From UBA4459 sp963776205 (GTDB taxonomy: Bacteria > Bacteroidota > Bacteroidia > Bacteroidales > F082), in assembly GCA_963776205.1 (NCBI GenBank), contig CAVZLR010000002.1, positions 124,001-188,000 on the forward strand: a DNA stretch of 64,000 bases, in the 5' to 3' direction. The notes under the pieces were generated by a model, which did not search any database, was not told the DNA's origin, and worked only from the letters and a program-made list of their open reading frames with translations. Below, piece by piece: positions 9,091-19,700 of the stretch. A program made the translations under genes and the position numbers. Each line of letters starts with the position of its first letter. Positions within the stretch are counted from its first letter, which is position 1.

Positions 9091-12000
9091 CTATTTTGAC
9101 TTGTCAGGGAATTCAGATGGAATTTCCATTGAAGTTTTATAGTCCTTCAATTGCTTCAGAATAACCTCAATGGCCATGTTCAACTGTTGATCTTCACCGG
9201 CATATTCCTTGGCCGGATCATTATCCACAACAATATCAGGCTCTACACCAAATCCTTCAATAACCCAGTTTCCATCCTCATCAAAGGGTGCGAACTCCGG
9301 ACGACGTAAGTCACCACCATCAATAAATGGTAATGAGCCACGAATACCCACTACTCCTCCCCATGATCGAAGACCAATAATTGTTCCCATTTCCAGTTTT
9401 TTGAACTGATAAGGAAATAAGTCTCCATCAGAAGCAGAATAGTTATCCATTAACAACACTTTAGGGCCAAGCATCATCTGGCGCGGTTTGGTATTGATAC
9501 CATTATTTCGTGACATACCATACAATGTAAGTTCCCGATTCAGTCGTTCTATAATCATCGGTGAAACATTACCCCCACCGTTACCACGATCATCAATGAT
9601 CAATGCTCTTTTGTTCAACTGTGGGTAAAAGTATTTGACGAATTCATTCAACCCACCAGGGCCCATATCCGGAATATGAATATATCCTACCTGGCCATCC
9701 GTGGCTTTGTTTACTTTCTCAATATTATTCCTTACCCACTGAAAGTAATATAATTGCGATTCATCGTCTATTGGAATAACGATCACTTCCCGGGCACCTT
9801 CATTTGAAGCTTTCGAATTTACCGTTAGCATCACTTGCTCATTAGCTTTACCCACCAGTAACTGATATATATCCATCACATTGTTAGTAGGTTGCCCATT
9901 TATGGCAATAATAAAGTCGCCTTCATTCACATCTACACCGACTTCTGTTAACGGGGATCTTCCATTTTTTGTCCAGTTTTCACCTGGTAAAATCTCTTCA
10001 ATAACGAAATAGCCAGAATCATCTTTACTTATTCTGGCGCCCAGCAATCCTGTTTTTATTCTTTCCGGGCTCGGCTTATCACCTCCCAATACATAGGCGT
10101 GGCCCACGCTAATCTCTCCAATCATTTCACCAATGACGTAATTCAGGTCATTGCGGTTTTTCACATAAGGTAATAGCACTTCATATTTGTCTTGTATGGC
10201 AGGCCAGTCCAATCCATGCATATCAGGATCATAAAAGAAATCGCGCATCTGCCTCCAAGATTCATTATAGATCTGTGTCCATTCTTCCTCAAGGTTTACC
10301 ATTATTTTCATGTTATTCAGATCCAGAAACTCTTCAGGTTTCACCTTTGATTTGGGAAGGTCAATCACAGCTCTTTTTCCATTCATGCTTATCAGCATTT
10401 TTTTATGATCTGACGAAATCACAAAAGAACTAATATCGCCGAGATCTGTTTCTTTTTCAGCTTCAAGATCATACATTTTGAGTTCCGGTGCACCTGATTT
10501 TGAGGAATTATAGACATAGTAAACCGAATTCTTTACAGGATTTAGATTCCAGTAATTTCCAGCGCTTCCCGGCAACTTGATCACCCTTTCGCCAATGCCT
10601 TCAAAGTCTATATCAACTGCTTTAGATTCTTCTTTCTTTTCAGAGTCCTTTGTTTCTTTTTCTTCATCAGTTGATTTTATTTCAACCTCATCATTTTCAG
10701 GCTCAAATGGTGAAGGTGTATCCTTCTGCAATGTGACAAAATAAACCGCATTCATATCCTGGTAAGCGTGGTTCCATTCTGTCCAACTGTAAGTGGGATT
10801 AAAATCGCGGGCCGAAACAAAAAACAAGTATTTTCCTTCGGTTCCAAAAGCTGGACTTCCGGCGTTGTACCAATCATCTGTTACCTGATGAATATCCCCT
10901 TTATTAAGCCCATAAATATGGATTTTATTTACTGAATTATTTGAATTTTCTGAAAAAGCAATCCATTTGCTGTCAGGCGACCAGTTATATTCCCTGATTT
11001 CCCAGTCTTCTGCTTCATAGATTACTTTCACTTTTTTTGTTGCCACTTCCATTAGGTTTAACCTGGCCATTTTATCTCCCCAAAGCAGGTATTTGCTATC
11101 AGGTGACCAAACCGGGTTGTATTTGTATGTGTCAGAGTTAAAGGTCAATTGGATGGCATCTTCAAGTCCATTTTGGTTTTGAATATAAATCTCATCTTCT
11201 CCGGTCAAGTCACTAATATATGAGATATACTTACCATCTGGCGACCATTCCACATTACGGTCATGTACACCGGATGATTGGGTTAAATTTCTGGTAATTC
11301 CTGATTTTGCAGGAACTGTATAAACATCTCCTCGTGCTCCAAATACTACTCTTTTACCATCGGGGGATATGGCCCAGGAATTGATGAACTTGCTTGCATC
11401 TTTAATTTCATTCCTTCCTGCTAACAGGTCGTTATTGATATTTACGGTAATTTTTGTAATGTTTCCTGTTGCCAGTTCATAGTTGTAAATATACCCTCCA
11501 TTTTCATAGATAATGGAATGATCACCAAGTGATGGAAATTTAATATCAAAGTTGGTATAGTCGGTTAGTTTTGTGGTTTGCTTTGTTGTTTGATTATATA
11601 CAAAAAGATTCATTGTTCTATCCCTGTCTGATAAGAAATAGATATTATCTCCTGACCACATAGGGAAGATATTCTGATGTTCATTATTTGTAATATTTAT
11701 AGTCTCTTTGGTTTCAAAGTCATAAACCCAAACATCGTCAGCCATACCTCCCTGGTAATATTTCCAGGTCCTGAATTCACGGAAAACCCTGTTGTATGCC
11801 ATTCTTTTTCCATCGGGCGAATAAGAGCACCACCCTCCGGTAGGTAATGGTAATTCTTCTGAAAGGCCACCCTCCATGGATACTTCAAATAGTTGGCCTT
11901 TAAATGAATTAAAGCTTTGTTTCCTGGAACGGTAAACTATGTTATCATTATCCGACCAGGTCATAACCACATTATTTGGACCCATACGGTCAGAAATATC

Positions 12001-12336
12001 ATCCCTGCTCAGGGTTGCTGTATATGTTAATCGTTGTGGAATACCACCATCTGCAGGAATCAAATAAACCTCTGTATTTCCATCATACTGACCGGTAAAA
12101 GCAATGTGCTTCCCATCAGGAGAAAAACGGGCAAACATTTCGTAGCCATCCACATCGCTTGTCAGTTTTCGTGCTGTGCCTCCTGACAGAGGTACTTCGA
12201 ATAGATCTCCAGCGTATGTAAATACAACTTTTTCGCCATGTACTGCTGGAAATCGCAATAAACGCACATCATTTTGTGCCATGCCGACTCCAGATAATAA
12301 AAATGTAATCGTAAATAATGTAATCAGTTTTTTCAT
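9091..12336 (-). CDS. Tricorn-like S41 family protease, secreted
   Basis: A 1081-residue tricorn-type serine protease that degrades peptides, here likely periplasmic because the N-terminus is a Sec signal (MKKLITLFTITFLLSGVGMA). Residues about 22-520 hold repeated WD40/PD40-like blades (F-SPDGK-IAF motifs), followed by an acidic linker rich in E and K, a PDZ domain (residues about 760-860) and the S41 core. Active-site equivalents are visible: His746 in SVGHAYV, the nucleophile Ser969 with Asp970 in SASDGD, and a Glu in IEGFGVEPD. The start is ATG at 12336, with a TATTTTTG -7-like element about 30 bp upstream. A terminator follows the gene, so it is probably a single transcription unit. Confidence 0.93.
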   Translation of the reverse strand: MKKLITLFTITFLLSGVGMAQNDVRLLRFPAVHGEKVVFTYAGDLFEVPLSGGTARKLTSDVDGYEMFARFSPDGKHIAFTGQYDGNTEVYLIPADGGIPQRLTYTATLSRDDISDRMGPNNVVMTWSDNDNIVYRSRKQSFNSFKGQLFEVSMEGGLSEELPLPTGGWCSYSPDGKRMAYNRVFREFRTWKYYQGGMADDVWVYDFETKETINITNNEHQNIFPMWSGDNIYFLSDRDRTMNLFVYNQTTKQTTKLTDYTNFDIKFPSLGDHSIIYENGGYIYNYELATGNITKITVNINNDLLAGRNEIKDASKFINSWAISPDGKRVVFGARGDVYTVPAKSGITRNLTQSSGVHDRNVEWSPDGKYISYISDLTGEDEIYIQNQNGLEDAIQLTFNSDTYKYNPVWSPDSKYLLWGDKMARLNLMEVATKKVKVIYEAEDWEIREYNWSPDSKWIAFSENSNNSVNKIHIYGLNKGDIHQVTDDWYNAGSPAFGTEGKYLFFVSARDFNPTYSWTEWNHAYQDMNAVYFVTLQKDTPSPFEPENDEVEIKSTDEEKETKDSEKKEESKAVDIDFEGIGERVIKLPGSAGNYWNLNPVKNSVYYVYNSSKSGAPELKMYDLEAEKETDLGDISSFVISSDHKKMLISMNGKRAVIDLPKSKVKPEEFLDLNNMKIMVNLEEEWTQIYNESWRQMRDFFYDPDMHGLDWPAIQDKYEVLLPYVKNRNDLNYVIGEMIGEISVGHAYVLGGDKPSPERIKTGLLGARISKDDSGYFVIEEILPGENWTKNGRSPLTEVGVDVNEGDFIIAINGQPTNNVMDIYQLLVGKANEQVMLTVNSKASNEGAREVIVIPIDDESQLYYFQWVRNNIEKVNKATDGQVGYIHIPDMGPGGLNEFVKYFYPQLNKRALIIDDRGNGGGNVSPMIIERLNRELTLYGMSRNNGINTKPRQMMLGPKVLLMDNYSASDGDLFPYQFKKLEMGTIIGLRSWGGVVGIRGSLPFIDGGDLRRPEFAPFDEDGNWVIEGFGVEPDIVVDNDPAKEYAGEDQQLNMAIEVILKQLKDYKTSMEIPSEFPDKSK

Positions 12337-12366
12337 TGATAATTATGTATTGGTTAGTTATATGTT

Positions 12367-12374
12367 CAAAAATA
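12367..12374 (-). promoter_or_regulatory. Candidate -7 promoter element for the tricorn-like gene
   Basis: The minus strand reads TATTTTTG, which matches the Bacteroidota -7 consensus TAnnTTTG and lies 30 bp before the start codon. No clear TTG is seen 19-21 bp further upstream, so this rests on one element. Confidence 0.35.
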
Positions 12375-12515
12375 CAGCGCTATTTTACCATTATTATGCC
12401 AGTATATATATCAGGCTGTAACACTTTCTTTTATAGAAATCGTTGTGTTCTGAATAGTACTCAATTGTCCGTCTTCCGCCATCTTATGTTCGAAATCGTA
12501 CGATCAATTCTATTT

Positions 12516-15500
12516 TTATACATGAACTACTTCTAAGGTTTCATTTAAATACACCAGTATCTTTTTAATGTTTCTGTAACCCAATTTGTTGAAAAATCCG
12601 GCATATTCTATAATTTGTTCATTATGATCTTCACTTTTCTCCCCTGTTTTATAATCAATAATGATGAGTTCATTATTTTTTATCACTACCCTGTCAGGCC
12701 GCTGTATACTTCTTTTACCATTGAGCAGGGTGATTATTTCTGTTTCATTCTTTATTATTACTTCATTGGCAAAATATTGTTTTAGTTCATTGTGACCAAC
12801 AACACTTTCCATTAGATACTGAATTCGTTTTGCTTCCTGTTCATCAATGATGCCAGATATCAAATACTTTGAAATCACTTTTTTAACATCTGTATGTAAG
12901 ATTACTTCTGAAAGCATTCTATGAACCAGCTTTCCATATACATTGGCCGGGGTGCTTTTTATCAACTCCCAATAAACCGGGTCGGATGGGGCGACTTTAA
13001 CTTTACCTTTCCATGAAGAAGAATGCATATTATTTAAAATTACTTTCTCCTTTTCTCCCTTATTAATTTCCTTTTTTGGTTTTTTCAGTTTTCCTGACTC
13101 ATACACTACATCATCAGGACTAAAATCATGAGCAGATAGGAAATTCTGGATGTAATTTGTAAGACTATTTTGTTTTTTTTCTTTTTTTTGACTTATAATA
13201 AACAATGCGCTGACTGGCCTTGTGAGAGCAACATAGATCATATTTAACAGATCAAGTTCAGTTTTATCAACTTCTTCATTATACACATGATCTAAATCAA
13301 GAAATTCCAGGTCTTTTACCATGGGTAGCATTGTCACCTTTAATTCATCTAAACCATCCAATACCAAATCCGACCAGAAATCATTACGTGTTGTTGTATT
13401 ACTTCTGGGAATGAAATCGAGAATAACGGATTCAAACTTAAGTCCTTTGGCTTTATGAATGGTCATCACCTGTATAGCATCCACACCTTCGGGCATTGTA
13501 ATATATGTTTTGTCACATTTCTTTTCCCAGTATTCTATAAAAGAAGTTAATGATCCATCTCCAATTTGCTGGTTATCATATGCAAAATCGAGAAAGTAAT
13601 GCAAAAAAATATTATTATTGGTTTTTCCAAAAAGATTTGAAATACTGTATTCAGTAAGTTCATAAACTGACAAACCTGCTATTTCTTCTTCTTTAATATC
13701 TGGATAACCCAAATGTATCATGAGGTCATTGATTCCATTTTTTAAATGAATAGAGGCCTGTGTATATACATCGTGAAATGCCTGCAAATGGCTTCGAACC
13801 AACATCATATTTTCAATAAAACTGGCGAGTTGTACCTGGTTACTGCTATCAAGTATCAATTTAAAAAAAGCAATCAACATCCTTACTTCTGGGGCTTTTT
13901 TTATTAATAATGATTCGTTAGATATGATGTTGTACCCATTTTCAATCAGAAATGTAGCTATTTCAGTAGCATATTTATTTTGATTTGTAAGTACACATAT
14001 ATCCTTATCATCGAAACCTTTACTTTTAAGAATATCGATACTGTTTTTTATTTTCTGCAATCTCAATTCCCGATAGTGTTCAGTTTTTTCTGCCTGAATC
14101 AGTTCAATTTTAACATAACCCGAATTCTCTAGCTCTTTTTCGGGTTGCACTTGTTGGTGGAGATCATCATATACTTTTTTATTCCTACCGTTCAAATCTT
14201 TATGAATGTTCTGGAAAAAACTATTGTTAAAATCAACGATTACCTTGCCAGATCTGTAATTTGTTCCAAGAATGACCTCCTGATAATGCGATTCCAGAAA
14301 TTTTTCGGATGCTTTTTCATTAGCTGTTGTTGCTTTGGGATATAATTTCGGTAAACTCGAAAACAGTTCAACTTCACCATTTCTGAATCGGTAAATCGCT
14401 TGTTTTGCATCCCCTACCAGCATATTGAAATTTCCATATGCCAATGATTCTTCAATTAGAGGCATAAGATTTTGCCATTGCAATACTGATGTATCCTGAA
14501 ATTCATCGATTAAGAAATATCTGTATCGCCGGCCCAAGCGCTCGTATATAAAAGGAACAGGTTGCCCGACAATTGACTCGCTGATCTTTTTATTGAATTC
14601 AGAAATATGCACTTTCTGATTCCTGCTCGCGTAATCATCAAAAAGATGCCTTATCTCACTTATCAGAGCTACATCATAAATTTTACGGTATACCAGTCTA
14701 TAAGTCAAGTATCTCTTACTCAAATGCATTGACACATTGAATATTTCTGATAGTTTATCTTTAATGCCATCTATACTGGCTTTTTGGTCGGCAGGGCATT
14801 TACCAACATACCAATTATCTTCAATTACCGTTTTTGTGGAATAGCTATTTGGTTTAATGTCTTTATCATTCTTAAAATCACAATTTTTTTGAAAATAATT
14901 GTAAATGCCTCTTTTTCCCTGGTAAAAACTGCCGGGATCAATTCCTGCTTTTTCGATTAATTCAATAGCTTCGTTTGCAAGGTTTTTGATTTCCTTTTTC
15001 AACGAAATACATTGTTGCCTAAGTCGCTGGATGATCTTCTGAAAATCAGACAAACTGATATCTTTCAATTTTCTAATGAAGAAAAATCCTTCTTCCTTGA
15101 TTTGCTTCTGAATAAATGAATACAACTGGTTGGTCGGGTCATGTGCTTTCTCGTCTTCTAAATTAGCAATTACAAAATTGATTAAGGTACTAGTGATATC
15201 TTTGTCAACCCCTACTTTTTCATATAGATCCCCTATGATCTCAGGAATTATTTCATCCTCTTCGATAACGACCTCAAAATTTTGAGGCAATTTAATATCT
15301 GTGGCAAAAGTTTTGATGATCCGGTGTACAAATGAATCTATGGTGCTGATTGCAAACTCATCGTAGTTATGGATGATCAATGAAAGCAGTCCTTTGGCCC
15401 TTTCCTGTAAAACAGTATCAGAAAATCCCAACTCTTTCTGAAGATCGATTAATTCATTCTTTGAGAGTTTCTCACCTTTCGATAATATATTGAGCCACTC

Positions 15501-15662
15501 GAGTACACGGCTTTTCATCTCATTAGCAGCCTTGTTTGTAAAAGTAATAGCCAGCACATTCCTGAACAGGTGGGGATTATTGAGTGTAATCTTCAAATAT
15601 GACTGCACCAGTGTGGTTGTTTTGCCTGAACCGGCTGAAGATTTGTAAACAACAAGGCTCAT
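12516..15662 (-). CDS. AddA-like UvrD-family helicase with PD-(D/E)XK nuclease domain
   Basis: A 1048-residue superfamily 1A helicase-nuclease, acting in processing of double-strand DNA ends for recombination. Helicase motifs are seen in order: Walker A SSAGSGKTTTL (residues 8-18), ITFTNKAANEMKSRV, FLIDEFQDTSVLQW, GDAKQAIYRFRNGE, VMTIHKAKGLKFES and IYVALTRPVSALF. The C-terminus carries a RecB-like nuclease signature, RPDRVV followed by IIIDYKTGE (residues about 985-1010). This matches the AddA/RexA layout. The partner AddB-type subunit is not adjacent, unlike in many genomes. It begins 27 bp after the stop of the T9SS gene and is probably the last gene of the tamB operon. Confidence 0.9.
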   Translation of the reverse strand: MSLVVYKSSAGSGKTTTLVQSYLKITLNNPHLFRNVLAITFTNKAANEMKSRVLEWLNILSKGEKLSKNELIDLQKELGFSDTVLQERAKGLLSLIIHNYDEFAISTIDSFVHRIIKTFATDIKLPQNFEVVIEEDEIIPEIIGDLYEKVGVDKDITSTLINFVIANLEDEKAHDPTNQLYSFIQKQIKEEGFFFIRKLKDISLSDFQKIIQRLRQQCISLKKEIKNLANEAIELIEKAGIDPGSFYQGKRGIYNYFQKNCDFKNDKDIKPNSYSTKTVIEDNWYVGKCPADQKASIDGIKDKLSEIFNVSMHLSKRYLTYRLVYRKIYDVALISEIRHLFDDYASRNQKVHISEFNKKISESIVGQPVPFIYERLGRRYRYFLIDEFQDTSVLQWQNLMPLIEESLAYGNFNMLVGDAKQAIYRFRNGEVELFSSLPKLYPKATTANEKASEKFLESHYQEVILGTNYRSGKVIVDFNNSFFQNIHKDLNGRNKKVYDDLHQQVQPEKELENSGYVKIELIQAEKTEHYRELRLQKIKNSIDILKSKGFDDKDICVLTNQNKYATEIATFLIENGYNIISNESLLIKKAPEVRMLIAFFKLILDSSNQVQLASFIENMMLVRSHLQAFHDVYTQASIHLKNGINDLMIHLGYPDIKEEEIAGLSVYELTEYSISNLFGKTNNNIFLHYFLDFAYDNQQIGDGSLTSFIEYWEKKCDKTYITMPEGVDAIQVMTIHKAKGLKFESVILDFIPRSNTTTRNDFWSDLVLDGLDELKVTMLPMVKDLEFLDLDHVYNEEVDKTELDLLNMIYVALTRPVSALFIISQKKEKKQNSLTNYIQNFLSAHDFSPDDVVYESGKLKKPKKEINKGEKEKVILNNMHSSSWKGKVKVAPSDPVYWELIKSTPANVYGKLVHRMLSEVILHTDVKKVISKYLISGIIDEQEAKRIQYLMESVVGHNELKQYFANEVIIKNETEIITLLNGKRSIQRPDRVVIKNNELIIIDYKTGEKSEDHNEQIIEYAGFFNKLGYRNIKKILVYLNETLEVVHV

Positions 15663-15689
15663 ATTTATAAATTACTCTGTTTTAATTAT

Positions 15690-16793
15690 TTAGTTAGCTA
15701 TGACCAGTTTTCGCGTCAGCACCTGGCTTCCTGTACTGATAACGATCAAATAAGTCCCGTCTGGCAATGCTTTTTCTTTTAGTGAAATCTTACTGGTAAT
15801 CAAACCTTTTATCAGGTTTGTTTGTGTTATTCGAACCAAACAGTTGCCCCGTAAATCAAACAAAGCTAACTCCACATCTCCTGGTTTCATGATGTCAAAC
15901 GCAACAAAAATATCAGTTGAAGCCGGATTGGGAAATAGGTGTAACGATCCTTTCCTTATTAACTTTTCATTGATATCATCATAATTAACCCTAACTGAAT
16001 CTGTGTAGGTAACGAATAATCCGTTTATATCTGAAGTGATTTCCAATACAGGTATTTTTTGATCTTTTGCTAGCCATTTATACTCTGTATAATGCCTGTT
16101 AACAGGCACACCCATCTCTAATGAATCAATATAAATGCTGTCATATTCGATAACTTCTGATGTCATCCGCAACACATTAAAGGTTCCATAAGGAGTAATG
16201 AGTGTACCCCAACCATCAACTTTATTTACCCTTTTTCTGTCGATAACCAGATAAGCTGTTTCAGGAATGTTGTACACAAGTCCGGAAACCGAAGAATCCT
16301 GATTGCCATATTCCAGGGGAAATTTATATAAAATGTCAGGAGTTGACAATACAAAGGGTAATGGAAGTAAATTTAAAGATGCGGCATAACCTACATTATT
16401 ATAGCTGCTTTGGCTGTTTTTGAAATAATAAAACACATTTGAAAGTTCGAAATCGGGAATAGGTAAGTCCTGAATATACCTATAGGCCAGATTCGTTCGT
16501 CCCATAAAAAAAAACTGGTAAGTAAATGGCGTTTCCGATGGGCTTACAAATGTATCAGCAGTCTGACTAATATTTAACAGACTTGAAAAATCCCATATAA
16601 AATCTTCTCCCGTTTCAGTGTAGTCAATAAAATCAACATTTAATCCAGTGCTCATGTTAATGATATCGCCCTGAACAGGCATATCGCTACTGTCAATAAC
16701 GATTTGTGCATGTATGCTAAATGACATCATGAGTATCGTAATTGCGATCAATAATTGGTATTGAACTATTCGAGACGACTTATAAACTTTCAT
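15690..16793 (-). CDS. T9SS type A sorting domain-containing secreted protein
   Basis: A 367-residue exported protein of unknown function. The chosen ATG at 16793 gives a clear signal peptide (MKVYKSSRIVQYQLLIAITI, then MMSFSIHAQ); an upstream ATG would add 24 charged residues and bury the signal. The C-terminal 75 residues form a type IX secretion sorting domain, with LFPNPASTDIFVAFD, then VELALFDLRGN and DGTYLIVIS followed by TRKLVIAN. The start overlaps the tamB end by 14 bp, so translation may be coupled. The middle part shows no family I recognise. Confidence 0.85.
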   Translation of the reverse strand: MKVYKSSRIVQYQLLIAITILMMSFSIHAQIVIDSSDMPVQGDIINMSTGLNVDFIDYTETGEDFIWDFSSLLNISQTADTFVSPSETPFTYQFFFMGRTNLAYRYIQDLPIPDFELSNVFYYFKNSQSSYNNVGYAASLNLLPLPFVLSTPDILYKFPLEYGNQDSSVSGLVYNIPETAYLVIDRKRVNKVDGWGTLITPYGTFNVLRMTSEVIEYDSIYIDSLEMGVPVNRHYTEYKWLAKDQKIPVLEITSDINGLFVTYTDSVRVNYDDINEKLIRKGSLHLFPNPASTDIFVAFDIMKPGDVELALFDLRGNCLVRITQTNLIKGLITSKISLKEKALPDGTYLIVISTGSQVLTRKLVIAN

Positions 16794-19700
16794 CTTCTTC
16801 TTTGATTGCGTCAGCATTAACTTTCTTATTCTTCTTAGGCCTTGTTCTTTGAAATATTTCAGCAATTGAATTAAATTGCTTTGTGAATGCTACACCAATT
16901 CCTTGTGTGTATGGTGATGTTTTATCGTAGGTGCTGTAATTGTACCATGAATTGACATTTGAATGATTGTATACTTTCGCCACCCACCTTCCATCTTCCG
17001 TAATTTTATAACTTATGTCGACATCCCCAACAATATTGCTTGCATTTCCCTGAGCTTTATCATAAGTCATTCCAACGTTACCTTCAATAGACAACCTATC
17101 ATCAAATAATTGGGTAGAAAGTGCCAATTCAAATTCTTCCTGTGATACCTGATCGCCGGGCTTATAATTAATACCTACATCTACATCATCACTTATACGC
17201 GAAAGCACTTTACTTAATTGATTGGTAATAACACTATAGTAGGATGAACTTAGACTAACATTGGAGGCGTTACTTGCACTAAAACTTCCCAACACTAGCA
17301 ATGAGATAACTTGTTGATTTAACATGGCTTCATTGGTAGTGTCAATTTGAGCAAACACTGCTCTTTTCAGGTCAGGATCAAGTTCTGGAATTTTAATTTC
17401 GAACCGGATGTCAGGATTAATAAGCTGGTTAGTAAGAATCACATAAGCTTCAACGTTGACCCTATTTTTAAAATTGGTGGTTGAATCAACTACAATACCC
17501 AAGCCTGCCAAATTTGTTTTCACTCGATATAACCCCCTGATATTCAGGTTAGCCGTATAAGGATCCCCTGACCAGGAAATACGCCCGCCTTTTACAAGTT
17601 CAAACCGTTTGTTAACCAGGTTACCCAGGTTAAAATTAAAATAACCCTTATCAACGGTGTAATCTCCAATCATTTTAAAATCGCCAACTGAATTGTACTC
17701 CATAGAAAGGTCGCCATACCCCTCTGATTCAATTTTACCGAGATCGTTTGGTACGTAAAGCGTTACTTTAGCTGCTGGATTAATATTCATTCCCAACCCG
17801 ATCTCGTATTTAAGTTTATCATCTTCTTTTATCACTTCTTTTTTCAATTGTTCATCAATAATTAAATTTATTGAATCTTCTTCAGGACTGATAAAAACTA
17901 TATAGTCTTTATCTGAAAACTCGAGTGTGTAATCAAGTGGTAAGTATACGTTTGTTCCATCCAGTGTAGCAACACTCATTGTAAGTTTTACATCATTCAG
18001 ACCTCCCGTGACATGAAGATTTCCACTTGTAATAGCCGAACCATAATACAGGTTGTTCATCTTTCGTGTTGTGTTGAAGAACAATAATTTATCGGTTGAC
18101 AAATGAATATCAAAAACGGAATTCTTAAAATATTCGTGCTTTAAGTAGCCATCAATATTCGCATAATTACCCAGGGTATCATATATCACTAATTCATCAA
18201 AATTAATTCGTTCAGGTTCAATAATGATGGCGTTTGAGAAGGAGTATTTAGTATTCAGATAATTCACAACCAGGGCAGCTCGTTTCATATCAATCATACC
18301 GGTCAATACAGGTTTATCTGGTGAGCCTTTCAGGTTCAAATTTCCAGAAGCCACTCCTTCTATTTTCGATATGAATTCACTTAAGAATGGTTCCATTGTT
18401 TTTAATCTCAGCCTGTTAAAATCAACTTTAATATCGAATGATTCCTCATCCCTGAATGGGTAATAAAAACCTTTTGCTGAAAATACCCGTCCTTCGCCTG
18501 AATCGCCTTTTCTTAATATTTCAGAATCAAAATATACTGACTTATTTATATTATTCCAGGTATTTACAAGATGCGCTGTCCCTAAATATTGCTCATTAAA
18601 ATAGAAGTCGTCGATCCGTAAATTAGAGACAAATGTGAAATTATCATAGATCTTTGAAATATTCAGATCGCCATTTATTTTTCCGTTCAGATCAAAGCTA
18701 AAAGCATTTGTTATAATATCAAAGTGTGATAATCTCCAGTCAGAGAATTCAATCAGTAATGTATCTTCATTCAACTCTGGATATTTGCCTGAAATTTTTA
18801 ATCCGGATTGCCCACCTCGGATGTTCAAGTCATTAAAATATATTCCTGACTGGTTCATTACAATCGAATTTCCTTGCTCGATCTGCCATAGTGTATCATT
18901 CACATAAACTTCCGAGTCAATTATTTTAAAGGTGGATAATTCATTACTATACTTCATATAACCATTAATAAACGCTGAGTTTTTTAAGGTTGTATCCTTA
19001 TTATCCCAGTTCAACTGGTAGATAATGCTATCATTCCCTGCTGAACCACCAAATTTTAAATAATCGATACCAAACACAGTTTTATCATCCACCGTACTAT
19101 CTTTAAATATGATGTTGTCAACTAAATAATCAAATTTAAGCCTGTTCAGATTGGGTTCCACCATAATTTGATTCTTGCTGAATTTAACTCCCTGGTAATT
19201 TATTTCGTCAGCATTTACATTTAAAAACAAGTAATTACTTTTAAAATCAAGATCTGCATACAGGTTGGTACCCGGAGAAATAAATAACCCGGGAACTAAT
19301 TGTTCTTCAATTAAATTACTCTTTTTAAATTCCAAGGTAATAGCCGCATTTTGGTCTATCAATTCGTTGGTGTCTATTTCAACATTCTCAAGATTATAAT
19401 AATAATCAAACAGATGAAAAAGGTTTTTGCTAAAATCAGTCAGGCGATATTTTCCGATCATCCTTGCATCAGCATAATCCGTAAATAATTGGATCTCATC
19501 ATTTTCACTCTCATCCCTGCTTTTAGATAGAATTGCATTCTGCATCCAATATTTTTCGCCATTGAAGTACATTGTAGTGCTGTCTAAATTTATTTGTCCG
19601 GTTAAAAGGTCAGGATCAAAGCCACGTAGGCTTAATGTCAGTTTGCTTGCCATAATCAGGTCATGGCTATTTATAAATTTCAGTTGCTCTAAATTCGCAT

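Noticed and set aside
12516..15662. UvrD-type helicase as part of an anti-phage system
   Set aside because: The domain order is that of AddA with a RecB-like nuclease, and the neighbours are not defence genes.
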